A DNA stretch of 64,000 nucleotides, taken from positions 1 through 64,000 of the forward strand of contig CALVYD010000004.1 of assembly GCA_944371995.1 (NCBI GenBank), read 5' to 3'. Source of the DNA: an uncultured Bacilli bacterium (GTDB lineage: Bacteria > Bacillota_I > Bacilli_A > RF39 > UBA660). Positions 7,957-15,829 of this stretch are shown here, piece by piece. The position numbers and the translations under genes are program-made. The first letter of the stretch is position 1. Each line of letters starts with the position of its first letter. The notes beneath the pieces are model-generated. The model saw nothing but the letters and a program-made list of their open reading frames with translations. It had not been told where the DNA came from and did not search any database.

Positions 7957-8950
7957 AGTTTGTAGTGCTTGATGATGCAGCTTTTAGTAATTGATCCATT
8001 AATTCATTATATTGTTTTTCTAATTCATCATCATTCCATTTTATGTTATTTTCTTCTCTAATATCGATTAAAGTTTCATAATGAAGTGTAGAGTCATTAT
8101 TTAGTTTGTTGTTTGCTAATGTTTCTTTAATTGTATCTTTTACATCGTCTAATTCTGGTTTTTCTTTCTGATCTACTTTTAAGATAATATGGTAACCATA
8201 TTGTGTTTTTACTGGTTCTTTTGTGTATTCATTATTTTCTAAGTCTTTTACTGCTTCTATGAAGTTTTCATCCATATCATCTGTATTAAAATAATCTAAA
8301 TCTCCACCATTTTTAGCGGTTGCTTCATCATCAGAATATTCTTTAGCAAGTTCTGCGAAGTCTTCTCCTTCGTCTAACTTTTTAATAATTCTTTCTGCTT
8401 TTTTCTTAGCTTTCTCTTCTGCTTTCTCTTTTTCTTCGTCTGTTGCGTCGCTATCTACATCAGGTGTGATTAAGATATGACTTGCTTTAATATCTCCTAT
8501 GATGTTTTTATCATAATACTCTTCAATTTCTTTATCAGTTAGGTTGTCAGCAACAAATTCTTCTACTGCTTCATTTCTTTTGTATTCTAGGCGTAACATA
8601 TCTTCTAGTTCATCTTCTGAGTTTACTCCAAAGTATTGTTGTATTACACTTAGAAAAGTTGTCTCATCACTATAACTTTCTTTTAGTTGATTTATTTGTT
8701 CTTTTACTGCTTGATTTTCCTCATCATCTGACTTATATTTTTCATCGAATAATTGATGATCAATCATATCTACTAATTTAGAAATATTTGAAGTTTTAAT
8801 TTCATTATAGTAGTCGGTTGCTGTTATTTTTATTCCTTTTAATGATACAGCAGTTTTGTTATCATCTAGTTCTGCTTTTTTACCACACCCTGTTACTGTT
8901 AGTATTAGGACACTTAAAATACAGAGACTAATTCCTAATTTTTTCTTCAT
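7955..8950 (-). CDS. prsA: PrsA-type foldase lipoprotein (parvulin peptidyl-prolyl isomerase)
   Basis: PrsA lipoproteins sit on the outer face of the membrane and fold secreted proteins. The 331 residues begin with a lipoprotein signal peptide ending in LTVTGC, with the acylated cysteine at about residue 22. A SurA-like helical N-domain follows, then a parvulin domain near residues 150-250. That domain contains IKASHILITP, FAELAKEYSDD, NGGDLDYF and QYGYHIILK, all family hallmarks. I chose the ATG at 8950 because AGGAGG lies 7 nt upstream; six residues can be added from an upstream ATG that lacks a site. The gene is monocistronic. Confidence 0.92.
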   Translation of the reverse strand: MKKKLGISLCILSVLILTVTGCGKKAELDDNKTAVSLKGIKITATDYYNEIKTSNISKLVDMIDHQLFDEKYKSDDEENQAVKEQINQLKESYSDETTFLSVIQQYFGVNSEDELEDMLRLEYKRNEAVEEFVADNLTDKEIEEYYDKNIIGDIKASHILITPDVDSDATDEEKEKAEEKAKKKAERIIKKLDEGEDFAELAKEYSDDEATAKNGGDLDYFNTDDMDENFIEAVKDLENNEYTKEPVKTQYGYHIILKVDQKEKPELDDVKDTIKETLANNKLNNDSTLHYETLIDIREENNIKWNDDELEKQYNELMDQLLKAASSSTTN

Positions 8951-9039
8951 ATAATTCCTCCTAATCAATGAATATCATAGCAAAAAAAATAATTTCATGC
9001 AATAAATATACGGATATAATCACACAAATTTTCTTTTAC

Positions 9040-9048
9040 CATAAAATA
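9040..9048 (+). promoter_or_regulatory. Sporulation-type -10 element before the YjcZ-like genes
   Basis: CATAAAATA fits the CATANNNTA consensus of sigma-K/sigma-E. An AC dinucleotide about 16 bp upstream (9022-9023) fits the minimal sigma-K -35. It lies 32 bp before the first YjcZ-like start. This is inferred from the motif. Confidence 0.4.
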
Positions 9049-9079
9049 TCATGAAAGCATAAAAAAAGGAGGAAAAGAT

Positions 9080-9160
9080 ATGAGTAATTATATTTCATCT
9101 TCAGCTATCATACTAGTTTTGTTCATTCTTTTAATAATTATCTTAGGTGCTTATATTTAA
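9080..9160 (+). CDS. YjcZ-like tiny membrane protein
   Basis: The product is 26 residues: a short polar start (MSNYISSS), then a single hydrophobic helix AIILVLFILLIIILGAYI. It closely resembles the YjcZ/YabQ-sized tiny transmembrane proteins that many Bacilli make during sporulation, whose core is A.IVVLFILLIIVGA.Y. AAAGGAGG lies 7 nt before the ATG. The neighbouring gene encodes a second member. The role of the family is unknown. Confidence rests on the match to this distinctive core and on the excellent ribosome site. Confidence 0.75.
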   Translation: MSNYISSSAIILVLFILLIIILGAYI

Positions 9161-9172
9161 GGAGGTGTTTTA

Positions 9173-9283
9173 ATGTCTTGTCCTGAGAATACTACCTGTC
9201 CAAAAAGAAATAATAGTTTCGTTATTATTCTTGTATTATACATCTTATTAGCTATTATTTTAGGCGGTACAATGTGCTATTAA
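9173..9283 (+). CDS. Second YjcZ-like tiny membrane protein
   Basis: The product is 36 residues, with a polar N-terminus that has two cysteines (MSCPENTTCPKRNN) and then one membrane helix, FVIILVLYILLAIILGG. It is similar in size and core to its neighbour 12 bp upstream and has its own GGAGG site 7 nt before the ATG. The pair probably forms one short transcript ended by the hairpin at 9287-9314. The CxxxxxC in the N-terminus is not seen in the first copy. Confidence 0.7.
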   Translation: MSCPENTTCPKRNNSFVIILVLYILLAIILGGTMCY

Positions 9284-9286
9284 ATA

Positions 9287-9314
9287 GAGGTAAGAATTTT
9301 ATTCTTATCTTTTT
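9287..9314 (+). terminator. Terminator after the YjcZ-like pair
   Basis: Hairpin GGTAAGAAT/ATTCTTATC (one G-U pair), loop TTT, then TTTTT. It places a transcription end inside what could otherwise be read as the N-terminus of the next gene. Confidence 0.65.
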
Positions 9315-9357
9315 GTTTGGTTTTTATTATTTTGGTTATACTATAACTGGTGATTTT

Positions 9358-9858
9358 ATGTTTTATTATTTGAATTTGTTTTTTCTTAGTTCTTTTTTAG
9401 GTTTTGTTTTAGAAACTTCTTTAAAAACATTTTTCTTTCCTAATATGAATAATGGAATTTTATTTGGTCCTTGGATTCCTGTTTATGGTTTTGGTGCTGT
9501 CATTGTTGTGATTGTTAGTAAGAATATATTTCATAGATTGCATTGTTCTAAATTCTGGAAAACAGTTATTTTATTTTTTTCTGTTGTAATTTTGCTTTCT
9601 TTACTAGAGTTATTAGGAGGTATTGTTATTGAGAAATTGTTTCATAAAGTATTCTGGGATTATTGTGATCAAAAATTTAATTTTGGACCCTATATTTCTT
9701 TAGGTATGAGTTTATTATGGGGAGTGTTTTCTATCGTTTATGTTTATGTGATTTTGCCGATTGAGAAAAAAATTACAAAAAAAATACCAAAATGGGTAAC
9801 TATTTTGGCACTTTGTCTTATTATCAGTGATGCTGTTCTTACTTATTTTTTAACTTAA
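9358..9858 (+). CDS. CmpB/PF06541-type putative membrane transporter protein
   Basis: The 166-residue membrane protein has about five helices. It carries the signature of the family called putative ABC-transporter type IV (ABC_trans_CmpB): FLGFVLETSLKTFF near the start, GILFGPWIPVYGFGAV, LELLGGIVIEKLFHKVFWDY and FGPYISLGMSLLWGVFSIV. Its transport role is only a database label. I moved the start to the ATG at 9358, with GGTG 7 nt upstream, because the longer frame from 9274 runs through the preceding gene's end and its terminator. Confidence 0.75.
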   Translation: MFYYLNLFFLSSFLGFVLETSLKTFFFPNMNNGILFGPWIPVYGFGAVIVVIVSKNIFHRLHCSKFWKTVILFFSVVILLSLLELLGGIVIEKLFHKVFWDYCDQKFNFGPYISLGMSLLWGVFSIVYVYVILPIEKKITKKIPKWVTILALCLIISDAVLTYFLT

Positions 9859-10233
9859 TTTTGTATAGATTTCTTCTACATTTTTTATGTTTTCTTTGTT
9901 ATATTTAAATTCAAATTCTTCGTTTTCATATTGTGGTATTAAATGAATGTGATAGTGATTTACATCTTTTCCTATCTGACAAATAGATAGTCCTGTTATT
10001 TGTAGTTTTTCTTCTAGTAAGGGATAAATTTTTGTTTTTATGATGTGATACATTTCTTTTATTAATTCATCTGGTGTATCTAGAAAGTTTTTATAATGAG
10101 TTTTTGGAATTAATAGTACGTGTCCATTACTTACTGGATTTACGTCTAGAAATGCTTTCATTTTATCGTCTTCATAGATTGTGTAAGATGGTATTTCTCC
10201 TTTTATTATTTTACAAAAAATACAATCGTTCAT
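9850..10233 (-). CDS. hit: HIT family nucleotide hydrolase/transferase
   Basis: Histidine-triad proteins hydrolyse or transfer nucleotidyl groups, for example from AMP-lysine or Ap4A. The 127-residue protein starts CIFCKIIKGEIPS with the usual zinc-type CxxC. It has FLDVNPVSNGHVLLIPKTH and the catalytic triad HYHIHLIP near residues 92-99. Length is typical. It is the second gene of a minus-strand pair, starting 2 bp after the membrane-anchored protein at 10236-10994. It converges with the CmpB-like gene and overlaps its end by 9 bp. Confidence 0.92.
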   Translation of the reverse strand: MNDCIFCKIIKGEIPSYTIYEDDKMKAFLDVNPVSNGHVLLIPKTHYKNFLDTPDELIKEMYHIIKTKIYPLLEEKLQITGLSICQIGKDVNHYHIHLIPQYENEEFEFKYNKENIKNVEEIYTKLS

Positions 10234-10235
10234 AA

Positions 10236-10994
10236 TTATTTTCCTCCTTTGGTATATTGATAAGTAATATTATTTGTCGTAATAATATCACTTTCATTAT
10301 TATTTATTATATCATTAATTATTTGATGTAGTGAATTAAATTCTAATGTAGTTTGTGTTAGATGGTTTACTTTTAATTTTGTATTTTCTTTTTTATTATT
10401 AATAGTTATTGAATATTCATTTGGTATAATATTTTGTTCTTGTAGTTTTAGAGTTATTTCTAAAATTCTATTTGTTATTTCGGTTGGATCAATAGAAGAA
10501 GTAATTCCTAGACTAATATTATATAATTTTGATGATGTTATATCTTCTTCATTGATTAATTTTTGTTTTATAATACTTGAATATTTATTTAGTGTTAAAG
10601 GAAAAGTAATTGTTACTGTTTTATTTATTTGTTTTTTAATTTCATTTTCTAAGTCTTTTTCTAGACTATTTAATAGTGTTTTTCCTTTTTTATAATCTTT
10701 TGTATATGTATCTGTTATTTTTTTGTTTTGATAATAGATAGAAAAATATAACTTTTTATTTTCTTTATTTGTTACTTTTGCTTCATATACTTGGTTTTTA
10801 TAAGTTATTTTTCCAATCTTTAAGTTTTTATTTTCTTGTTTATAGTTTTCTTTTAGATAAGTTTCAAATTTTGTTTTTATTCTATCTGTAAAAAAGGGTG
10901 CTAGTTTTTCTGTTGTAACAATTGTTCCAAAAATTATAAAAGTAATTAAAAATAAAATTGTCATTCCTAACATTAGTTTTTTATCTTGTTTCAT
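10236..10994 (-). CDS. Unknown membrane-anchored protein
   Basis: The 252-residue protein has one N-terminal membrane helix (about 8-30) and a Lys/Asn/Ile-rich extracytoplasmic part of mixed alpha/beta character. There is no lipobox and no catalytic motif I recognise. Codon use is very AT-rich, with long runs of Asn, Lys and Ile, more extreme than in its neighbours. It is the first gene of an operon with the HIT gene and is divergent from the gene at 11132. Its function is unknown. Confidence 0.7.
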   Translation of the reverse strand: MKQDKKLMLGMTILFLITFIIFGTIVTTEKLAPFFTDRIKTKFETYLKENYKQENKNLKIGKITYKNQVYEAKVTNKENKKLYFSIYYQNKKITDTYTKDYKKGKTLLNSLEKDLENEIKKQINKTVTITFPLTLNKYSSIIKQKLINEEDITSSKLYNISLGITSSIDPTEITNRILEITLKLQEQNIIPNEYSITINNKKENTKLKVNHLTQTTLEFNSLHQIINDIINNNESDIITTNNITYQYTKGGK

Positions 10995-11131
10995 TTTACC
11001 ACCAATATTATTGTATCTAGTTCTATTGTTTTTTGCAATTTTATTTTAGAAAATTGTTGGGAAAAATAGTTGTTTTCACAGGATAGTTGTGGTATTATTA
11101 TTGATAGAAGTATATAATAAGGTGGTGTGTG

Positions 11132-12454
11132 ATGATGCATGAGGAAAGGCAAGTAATTTTTAGTAAGGGAAAGGTTTCTACATATAACGGGATGTCTGAT
11201 CTTTATTGTGATTATGTTACGATTACGACTGGTAATAGTCAGCAAATATATTATTTATTAAACAATAAAAAATTAGATAATGATCTTTTAGTTGCCTCTC
11301 CTATTTTAAAAGAAGCGATTGATCCAGATATTCAAAAAACATCTCTTGGTCTTATTAATAAACAAGGAGATATTATTATTCCTTTTGAAAATCGAGATAT
11401 TAGAGTTTTTGATAAATATTTATTAGTTATTCGCAGTGAAGCGAAATCTCAAAGCGTACTTAATGCTATTCGTTCTCGTAATGATCCTACTGCTGCTGAG
11501 AGAATGGTAGATACTAATTCTAATATTAAAGAAAAATTGAATAAGGAAATGAATAATCAAGGCAAGTTTCTTTTAAATGATATTTTTTCCGAGGGAACAC
11601 TTTATACTTTGGATGGTCGTAATATATTAGATAATCAATATTATAGTTTTATTGGAATGACAGATGATTCTTTCTTCTGTAGTACTAATGTATCTGATTC
11701 TAAAGTTGTAGAAGTTCCTCGTAACGCACCTTTTTCTTTAGAGAATTCTGCTCCTATTGTAGAGGCGATGCCAGTTGAAAAGCCTCCTTTGGAAATTCCT
11801 AAAGAGGAGGGTAGTTCTTCTAAGTTAGATATTTCTAATGTAAATGTTTCTAAGAAAGACATTGATTCTATATTGGAGTCTAAACCTGCTGGTTCACTTG
11901 ATTCTAATGCTATTGATAATAAAGCAAAAGCAGTTACTGATACGAAGATAGTTATTCCTACTATTTCATCTAATTCTGTTTTTGAAGAAGAGAAGAAAGA
12001 ATCTAGTCCTATCAAACCTGTTTTAGATATTCCTTCTGTTTCTTTACCAGAAGTTAAACCAGAACCTATTTTCTCAGCAGAGGATAAATCTGTTAGTGTT
12101 TCAAAACCTAAGTCAGTTTCTAAAACTTCAGATTTGAAGGAGAATACTAAAGATGAATCTTTTGGCGATGTAGTTTCTGCTGTTACTAAATTGGTTCAAG
12201 AGAATAATAAATTACAGCAAGAAGTAAATAAGAAAGATTCTACTATTCTTTCACTACAAGATAAGCTTCGTACTATGACAAATCAACAACAGGAAATTAA
12301 TGATTTAGAAGAAGAAAATAAACAATTACATGAAGTTAATGGACAATTACAACGTAAAGTCGATCAATTACAAGAAGGTTGGAGACAAGTACGAGATGCT
12401 TTAGAGGCACCTTCTTCTTATGGAGAGACTGTAGGATATCAAAAAGTTGCATAA
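11132..12454 (+). CDS. Unknown protein with N-terminal beta domain and C-terminal coiled coil
   Basis: The 440-residue soluble protein has a compact N-terminal domain (about 1-190, including DYVTITTGNSQQIYYLLNNKKL and LGLINKQGDIIIPFENRD). A Ser/Pro/Glu-rich low-complexity linker follows (about 195-340). The end is a coiled coil of Gln/Glu/Asn/Leu heptads (about 345-425). The domain order recalls scaffold or cytoskeletal adaptor proteins, but no family is recognised. I chose the ATG at 11132, 7 nt after AAGGTGG. A TATAAT sits at 11113-11118. The linker resembles in style the Ser-rich tail of the HerA-like ATPase. Confidence 0.75.
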   Translation: MMHEERQVIFSKGKVSTYNGMSDLYCDYVTITTGNSQQIYYLLNNKKLDNDLLVASPILKEAIDPDIQKTSLGLINKQGDIIIPFENRDIRVFDKYLLVIRSEAKSQSVLNAIRSRNDPTAAERMVDTNSNIKEKLNKEMNNQGKFLLNDIFSEGTLYTLDGRNILDNQYYSFIGMTDDSFFCSTNVSDSKVVEVPRNAPFSLENSAPIVEAMPVEKPPLEIPKEEGSSSKLDISNVNVSKKDIDSILESKPAGSLDSNAIDNKAKAVTDTKIVIPTISSNSVFEEEKKESSPIKPVLDIPSVSLPEVKPEPIFSAEDKSVSVSKPKSVSKTSDLKENTKDESFGDVVSAVTKLVQENNKLQQEVNKKDSTILSLQDKLRTMTNQQQEINDLEEENKQLHEVNGQLQRKVDQLQEGWRQVRDALEAPSSYGETVGYQKVA

Positions 12455-12463
12455 ATTAATGAT

Positions 12464-12490
12464 TTAAAGGACACTAAGGTGTCTTTTTTT
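12464..12490 (+). terminator. Terminator after the coiled-coil protein gene
   Basis: Hairpin with core GACAC/GTGTC, extended by AAA/TTT around a one-base bulge, followed by a run of T. Confidence 0.6.
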
Positions 12491-12521
12491 AAATTTTCTA
12501 TATAAACTAAGGCAAATTCAT

Positions 12522-12550
12522 TTTACTTAATTTTAAAACTCTCATAAAAT
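12522..12550 (+). promoter_or_regulatory. Promoter of sufS
   Basis: TTTACT (12522-12527), 17 bp, TAAAAT (12545-12550). The -35 is followed by TAATT as in the recX and miaB promoters, but the left arm of their palindrome is missing. Confidence 0.55.
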
Positions 12551-12576
12551 ATTATAAGTTTAAGGGAGGTATTATT

Positions 12577-13770
12577 ATGTATGATGATTTTCCTATTCTT
12601 CATAATAAGAATATTATTTATTTTGATAATGCTGCTACTACGTTGAAACCAGGAAGAGTTATTCAGGCAATGAATGATTATTTAAATTATTATACCTCTA
12701 ATATTCATCGTGGTCTTTATACTAATGCGATTGTTACTGATTATTTATATGATTCTACTAGGGAAGTAGTAAAAGAGTTTATTCATTGTAATAGTCCTAA
12801 AGAAGTTATTTTTACTAGTGGAACTACACATTCTATTAATTTGATGGTATTTGGTTATATGAAATATCATTTGCAAGCGGGAGATGAGGTTTTATTGTCT
12901 AAGGCAGAGCATGCCTCTAACATTTTACCCTGGCTTAGATTAGCTGAAGAGATTGGAATCGTAGTTCGTTATATTCCGTTAAGTGATGATTATTCTTTGG
13001 CTTATGAGAATGTTGTTTTATCGATTACGGAAAAGACTAAGGTAATTTCTTTGGCACAGGTTACCAATGTTATTGGTGATTGTCGTGATATTGAAAAAAT
13101 CGGTAAACTTTGTTCTTCTAAAGGCATTTTGTTTCATGTAGATGGTGCGCAAAGTGTCCCTCATATGAAAGTTGATTTTCAAGCTTCTTATATTGATTTT
13201 TTAAGCTTTTCTGGTCATAAAATGTGTGGTCCTACTGGTGTTGGTGTTTTGGTTGCTAGAGAAGCGTTGTTAAAAGAGATGGTACCTGTTTTCTACGGTG
13301 GTGGTATGAATCTTTCTTTCGATAGTACAGGTAAGTATCAATTGGTTGATTATCCTAGTTTGTTTGAAGCAGGTACTCCACCTATTTTAGAAGTGCTTGG
13401 ACTAAAAAGTGCTATTGAATATTTGAGGGAAATTGGTATGGATAAAATTCAGGATTATGAAAGTGAATTGAAAAAGTATTTACTCTCAAAGTTAGAAACA
13501 GTACCTGATATTGTTTTATATAATCGTGATTCTAGTAGTGGTATTTTAGTATTTAATATTCGTGGTGTTTCTAGTGCAGATGTTAGTAAATATTTAAACT
13601 CTTTTCATATCTGTGTTAGAGCAGGTAGTCATTGTAGTAAGATGCTAAAGGAAAATATGGATATTTCTTCTACGGTAAGAGTTAGTTTGTATTTTTATAA
13701 TACCAAAGAGGAAATTGATTATTTTATATCTGTACTTCAAAGATGTAGAAATGTTTTTCATGTTGTTTAA
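12577..13770 (+). CDS. sufS: Cysteine desulfurase, SufS/Csd type
   Basis: This PLP enzyme removes sulfur from cysteine as a persulfide for iron-sulfur cluster and tRNA thiolation. The 397 residues show YFDNAATTLKP near the start and EHASNILPW. The PLP lysine is K215 in SFSGHKMCGPTGVG. The active-site cysteine is C353 in RAGSHCSK, the short-loop pattern of the SufS group. Length is slightly below the usual 405 or so. No sufBCDU genes are adjacent, so it stands alone here. GGGAGG precedes the ATG. Confidence 0.92.
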   Translation: MYDDFPILHNKNIIYFDNAATTLKPGRVIQAMNDYLNYYTSNIHRGLYTNAIVTDYLYDSTREVVKEFIHCNSPKEVIFTSGTTHSINLMVFGYMKYHLQAGDEVLLSKAEHASNILPWLRLAEEIGIVVRYIPLSDDYSLAYENVVLSITEKTKVISLAQVTNVIGDCRDIEKIGKLCSSKGILFHVDGAQSVPHMKVDFQASYIDFLSFSGHKMCGPTGVGVLVAREALLKEMVPVFYGGGMNLSFDSTGKYQLVDYPSLFEAGTPPILEVLGLKSAIEYLREIGMDKIQDYESELKKYLLSKLETVPDIVLYNRDSSSGILVFNIRGVSSADVSKYLNSFHICVRAGSHCSKMLKENMDISSTVRVSLYFYNTKEEIDYFISVLQRCRNVFHVV

Positions 13771-13799
13771 AGTTGATTATTAGAAAGAGTTATTGTTTT

Positions 13800-13837
13800 A
13801 AAAAGAGAAAATTCTTTTGAAGTTTTCTCTTTTTTTA
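13800..13837 (+). terminator. Terminator after sufS
   Basis: Stem AAAAGAGAAAA/TTTTCTCTTTT around an 11-nt loop (13801-13811 with 13823-13833), followed by further T residues. Confidence 0.75.
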
Positions 13838-13921
13838 TGTTTTTTTGTCTTTCTTTTACTAAATTGTTCATTTGTTTTTTTATACTCTTTTTTTTATGAT
13901 GTTGTTGAAAGGAGGTGAGAT

Positions 13922-14257
13922 ATGTTAAATCAGGTGGTTTTGGTTGGTAGAATTGTTTATGATTTAGAGTTAAAAAAGAATGATTCTGGTAAAAAATACT
14001 TGTCTTTGGTGTTGGCTATTCCTAGAAGTTTTAAAAATATAGAAGGTACTTATGATACGGATTTTATTCGGTGTATTGTTTGGGATAATGTAGCATCTAA
14101 TACAAGTGAATATTGTAAGAAAGGAGATATTGTCGGATTAAAGGGTCGCTTACAGTCTAGGATAGTTGAAAAAAATGAGAAGAGGGAAAATATTATGGAG
14201 GTGATAGGAGAAAAAGTTACTTTTTTAACTTCTTCTAAAGAAAAGGAGGAAAATTAA
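13922..14257 (+). CDS. ssb: Single-stranded DNA-binding protein, short form
   Basis: The 111-residue protein is an OB-fold SSB: LNQVVLVGRIVYDLELK at the start, DFIRCIVWDNVASNTSEYCKKGDIVGLKGRLQSR, then VIGEKVTFL. It ends at KEKEEN without the Gly-rich linker and acidic DDDIPF tip that replicative SSB uses to bind partners. It is probably a secondary SSB, or a mobile-element or competence-type paralog, rather than the essential one. A strong AAAGGAGGTGAG site precedes the ATG. It lies directly beside the insertion-element scar at 14258-14482. Confidence 0.85.
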   Translation: MLNQVVLVGRIVYDLELKKNDSGKKYLSLVLAIPRSFKNIEGTYDTDFIRCIVWDNVASNTSEYCKKGDIVGLKGRLQSRIVEKNEKRENIMEVIGEKVTFLTSSKEKEEN

Positions 14258-14332
14258 TGTTTTTCTTTCTTTTTTTAGTCCGAAATTTTGTTTAAAACTA
14301 AGATGGATTTATTAGTGGATAAATTCCTTGTT

Positions 14333-14424
14333 ATCATATAGTGTTTGAACTATTACAGAAATATATGATAGAATTGAAAAGAACACAAGGAAGCTTACTA
14401 TCTGTTAAGCAATTGCGAAGTAAG
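14333..14424 (+). mobile_element. Scar of an IS200/IS605-type element (right end)
   Basis: This stretch holds no gene. It matches the region downstream of the tnpB remnant at 58 kb. Both contain GAA-TATATGAT-GA-TT and end in a 23-bp segment running from CTGTTAAGCAA to CGAAGTAAG (14402-14424 here, 58413-58435 there) with two mismatches. The 58-kb copy has an extra stretch with a GGTAG-CGA-CTACC hairpin that is missing here. Similarity stops right after GAAGTAAG, which marks the element end. It is a decayed transposon end, not a functional element. Confidence 0.55.
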
Positions 14425-14482
14425 AATTAAATGCTTCTTTCTTTTGTTTTATAAAATTGTTATTTTAGATTAGAGGGATTAT

Positions 14483-15364
14483 ATGGAAAAGATACAAATA
14501 ACAGAAGATATTCTTAAGAGACTAAATTGTATTCATGCGAATGAAAATATGTTATTTAGAATGTCTAATGGAGATATTCTTAAGATTTTATCGCCTAGTT
14601 ATATTGCTGCTTTTAATCAGTGTACTGGTAATTGTATGGAAGATAAAATTTTGAATGCAAAAGAGGTTTCTGGTGTTTTAGAAATTATAGTTCCTAAAAG
14701 TGCTATGTATTTTGGAAATCGTTTTATTGGTTATACAATGGAAGGTGCTGTAGGTCAAAGCTATCTTGACTATACTAAAAATTTCACAATAGATAAACAA
14801 GAAGATCTATATAATTATGCCGAAATGTATTCTGCTATTGAAAAACCGGTTCGTAAAGCTCGTAATGTTGTATTTCCTGATCTTTGTACTTGCGATAATA
14901 TTTTTATTTCTCAAAATAGTGAAGGATACCGTGTACAGTTTATAGATTATGATGGTCTTCAGGTTGGTGATCAAAGGAGTTTTTGTATTTCTAGTGCTTT
15001 AGGAGAGCCAAGGGATTTTGCTAATAAAAAATATCTAGATCATAATATGCTTTTTACTAAAGAACTTGATAAGAAAAGTTTAATTCACCTATATTTTTTA
15101 TCTGCTTTTCATATTGACTTAACGCAAGTCAATAAATTTCATCCAGAAATTAATGGATATGTTACTTTAGATGATGTTTTTTCTTCTATTCATTTAGATG
15201 ATTGGGATGTTATGGATAAGGTGTATAAGGCAATGCAAGATAAAGGTACTAATGAGTATTTAGGTGATGATGTATTTCGATTGGCTGATACCTATCAAAT
15301 GCATGTTTTTTGTGTTCCTGGAAGGACAGGGCATTATTTAAAAGTACTAGAGAAAAAGAGATAA
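14483..15364 (+). CDS. Protein-kinase-like fold protein (diverged)
   Basis: This 293-residue soluble protein has features of a minimal kinase fold. NGDILKIL (about 29-36) could carry the ATP-binding lysine. FPDLCTCDNIFIS resembles the catalytic loop H.DL...N but is one residue longer. VQFIDYDGLQVG fits the metal-binding DFG position. An N-terminal regulatory domain is lacking. It may be an active small-molecule kinase or a pseudokinase. The same logic is seen more clearly in the two paralogs at 56933 and 58543, which also flank an IS scar. It has a good promoter-proximal location and ends at a strong terminator. Confidence 0.5.
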   Translation: MEKIQITEDILKRLNCIHANENMLFRMSNGDILKILSPSYIAAFNQCTGNCMEDKILNAKEVSGVLEIIVPKSAMYFGNRFIGYTMEGAVGQSYLDYTKNFTIDKQEDLYNYAEMYSAIEKPVRKARNVVFPDLCTCDNIFISQNSEGYRVQFIDYDGLQVGDQRSFCISSALGEPRDFANKKYLDHNMLFTKELDKKSLIHLYFLSAFHIDLTQVNKFHPEINGYVTLDDVFSSIHLDDWDVMDKVYKAMQDKGTNEYLGDDVFRLADTYQMHVFCVPGRTGHYLKVLEKKR

Positions 15365-15369
15365 TTGGA

Positions 15370-15397
15370 AAAATACTAGAATTAGTATTTTTTTTTT
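15370..15397 (+). terminator. Terminator after the kinase-like gene
   Basis: Nine-bp stem AAAATACTA/TAGTATTTT (15370-15378 with 15383-15391), loop GAAT, then a T run. Confidence 0.85.
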
Positions 15398-15427
15398 GAT
15401 ATTATTAATATTAAGGTAGGGATAGTT

Positions 15428-15829
15428 ATGGAAATTATTTATTATGATAATCAATATTTAGAGTCTTTAAATGAACTTTTATATGAGTCTTTTAAGGTGA
15501 CTAAAACAGGTAATAAAGCTTCTTCTGATATAGAATTGATAGCGGTTATTGATAATAAAGTTGTTGGATATTTAGTATTAAATAAGTTAGTTGATCCAGT
15601 TAAAAATCTAACTTACTTTTATGTTAATTACGTTTGTACGCATCCTGAGTTTCGTAATCAGCATATTGCGACTTCGATGTTTGAAAAGGTATTTTCTATT
15701 TGTAGAAAGGAACAAATTTCATATTTAGAATTAACTTCTAATCCTTCTAGAGTTGCTGCTCATCATTTGTATCAAAAACTAGGATTTCAAGTTCGTGAAA
15801 CTACGGTGTTTCGAAAGGAGATTTTATGA
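15428..15829 (+). CDS. GNAT family N-acetyltransferase
   Basis: Small acetyltransferases of this fold move an acetyl group from acetyl-CoA to an amine. The 133-residue protein shows IELIAVIDNKVVGYLVLNKL (strands 2-4) and YVNYVCTHPEFRNQHIATSMFEKVF. The latter includes the acetyl-CoA pyrophosphate loop, in a relaxed R/Q-x-x-G/A form (RNQHIA). YLELTSNPSRVAAHHLYQKLGFQ is the usual C-terminal end. The substrate cannot be read. The stop overlaps the start of the phosphorylase gene (ATGA), so the two are translationally coupled. Confidence 0.88.
   Translation: MEIIYYDNQYLESLNELLYESFKVTKTGNKASSDIELIAVIDNKVVGYLVLNKLVDPVKNLTYFYVNYVCTHPEFRNQHIATSMFEKVFSICRKEQISYLELTSNPSRVAAHHLYQKLGFQVRETTVFRKEIL

Noticed and set aside
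10991-11245. Minus-strand frame between the 10236 gene and the 11132 gene
   Set aside because: It overlaps the promoter and first 114 bp of the plus-strand gene and has no ribosome site.
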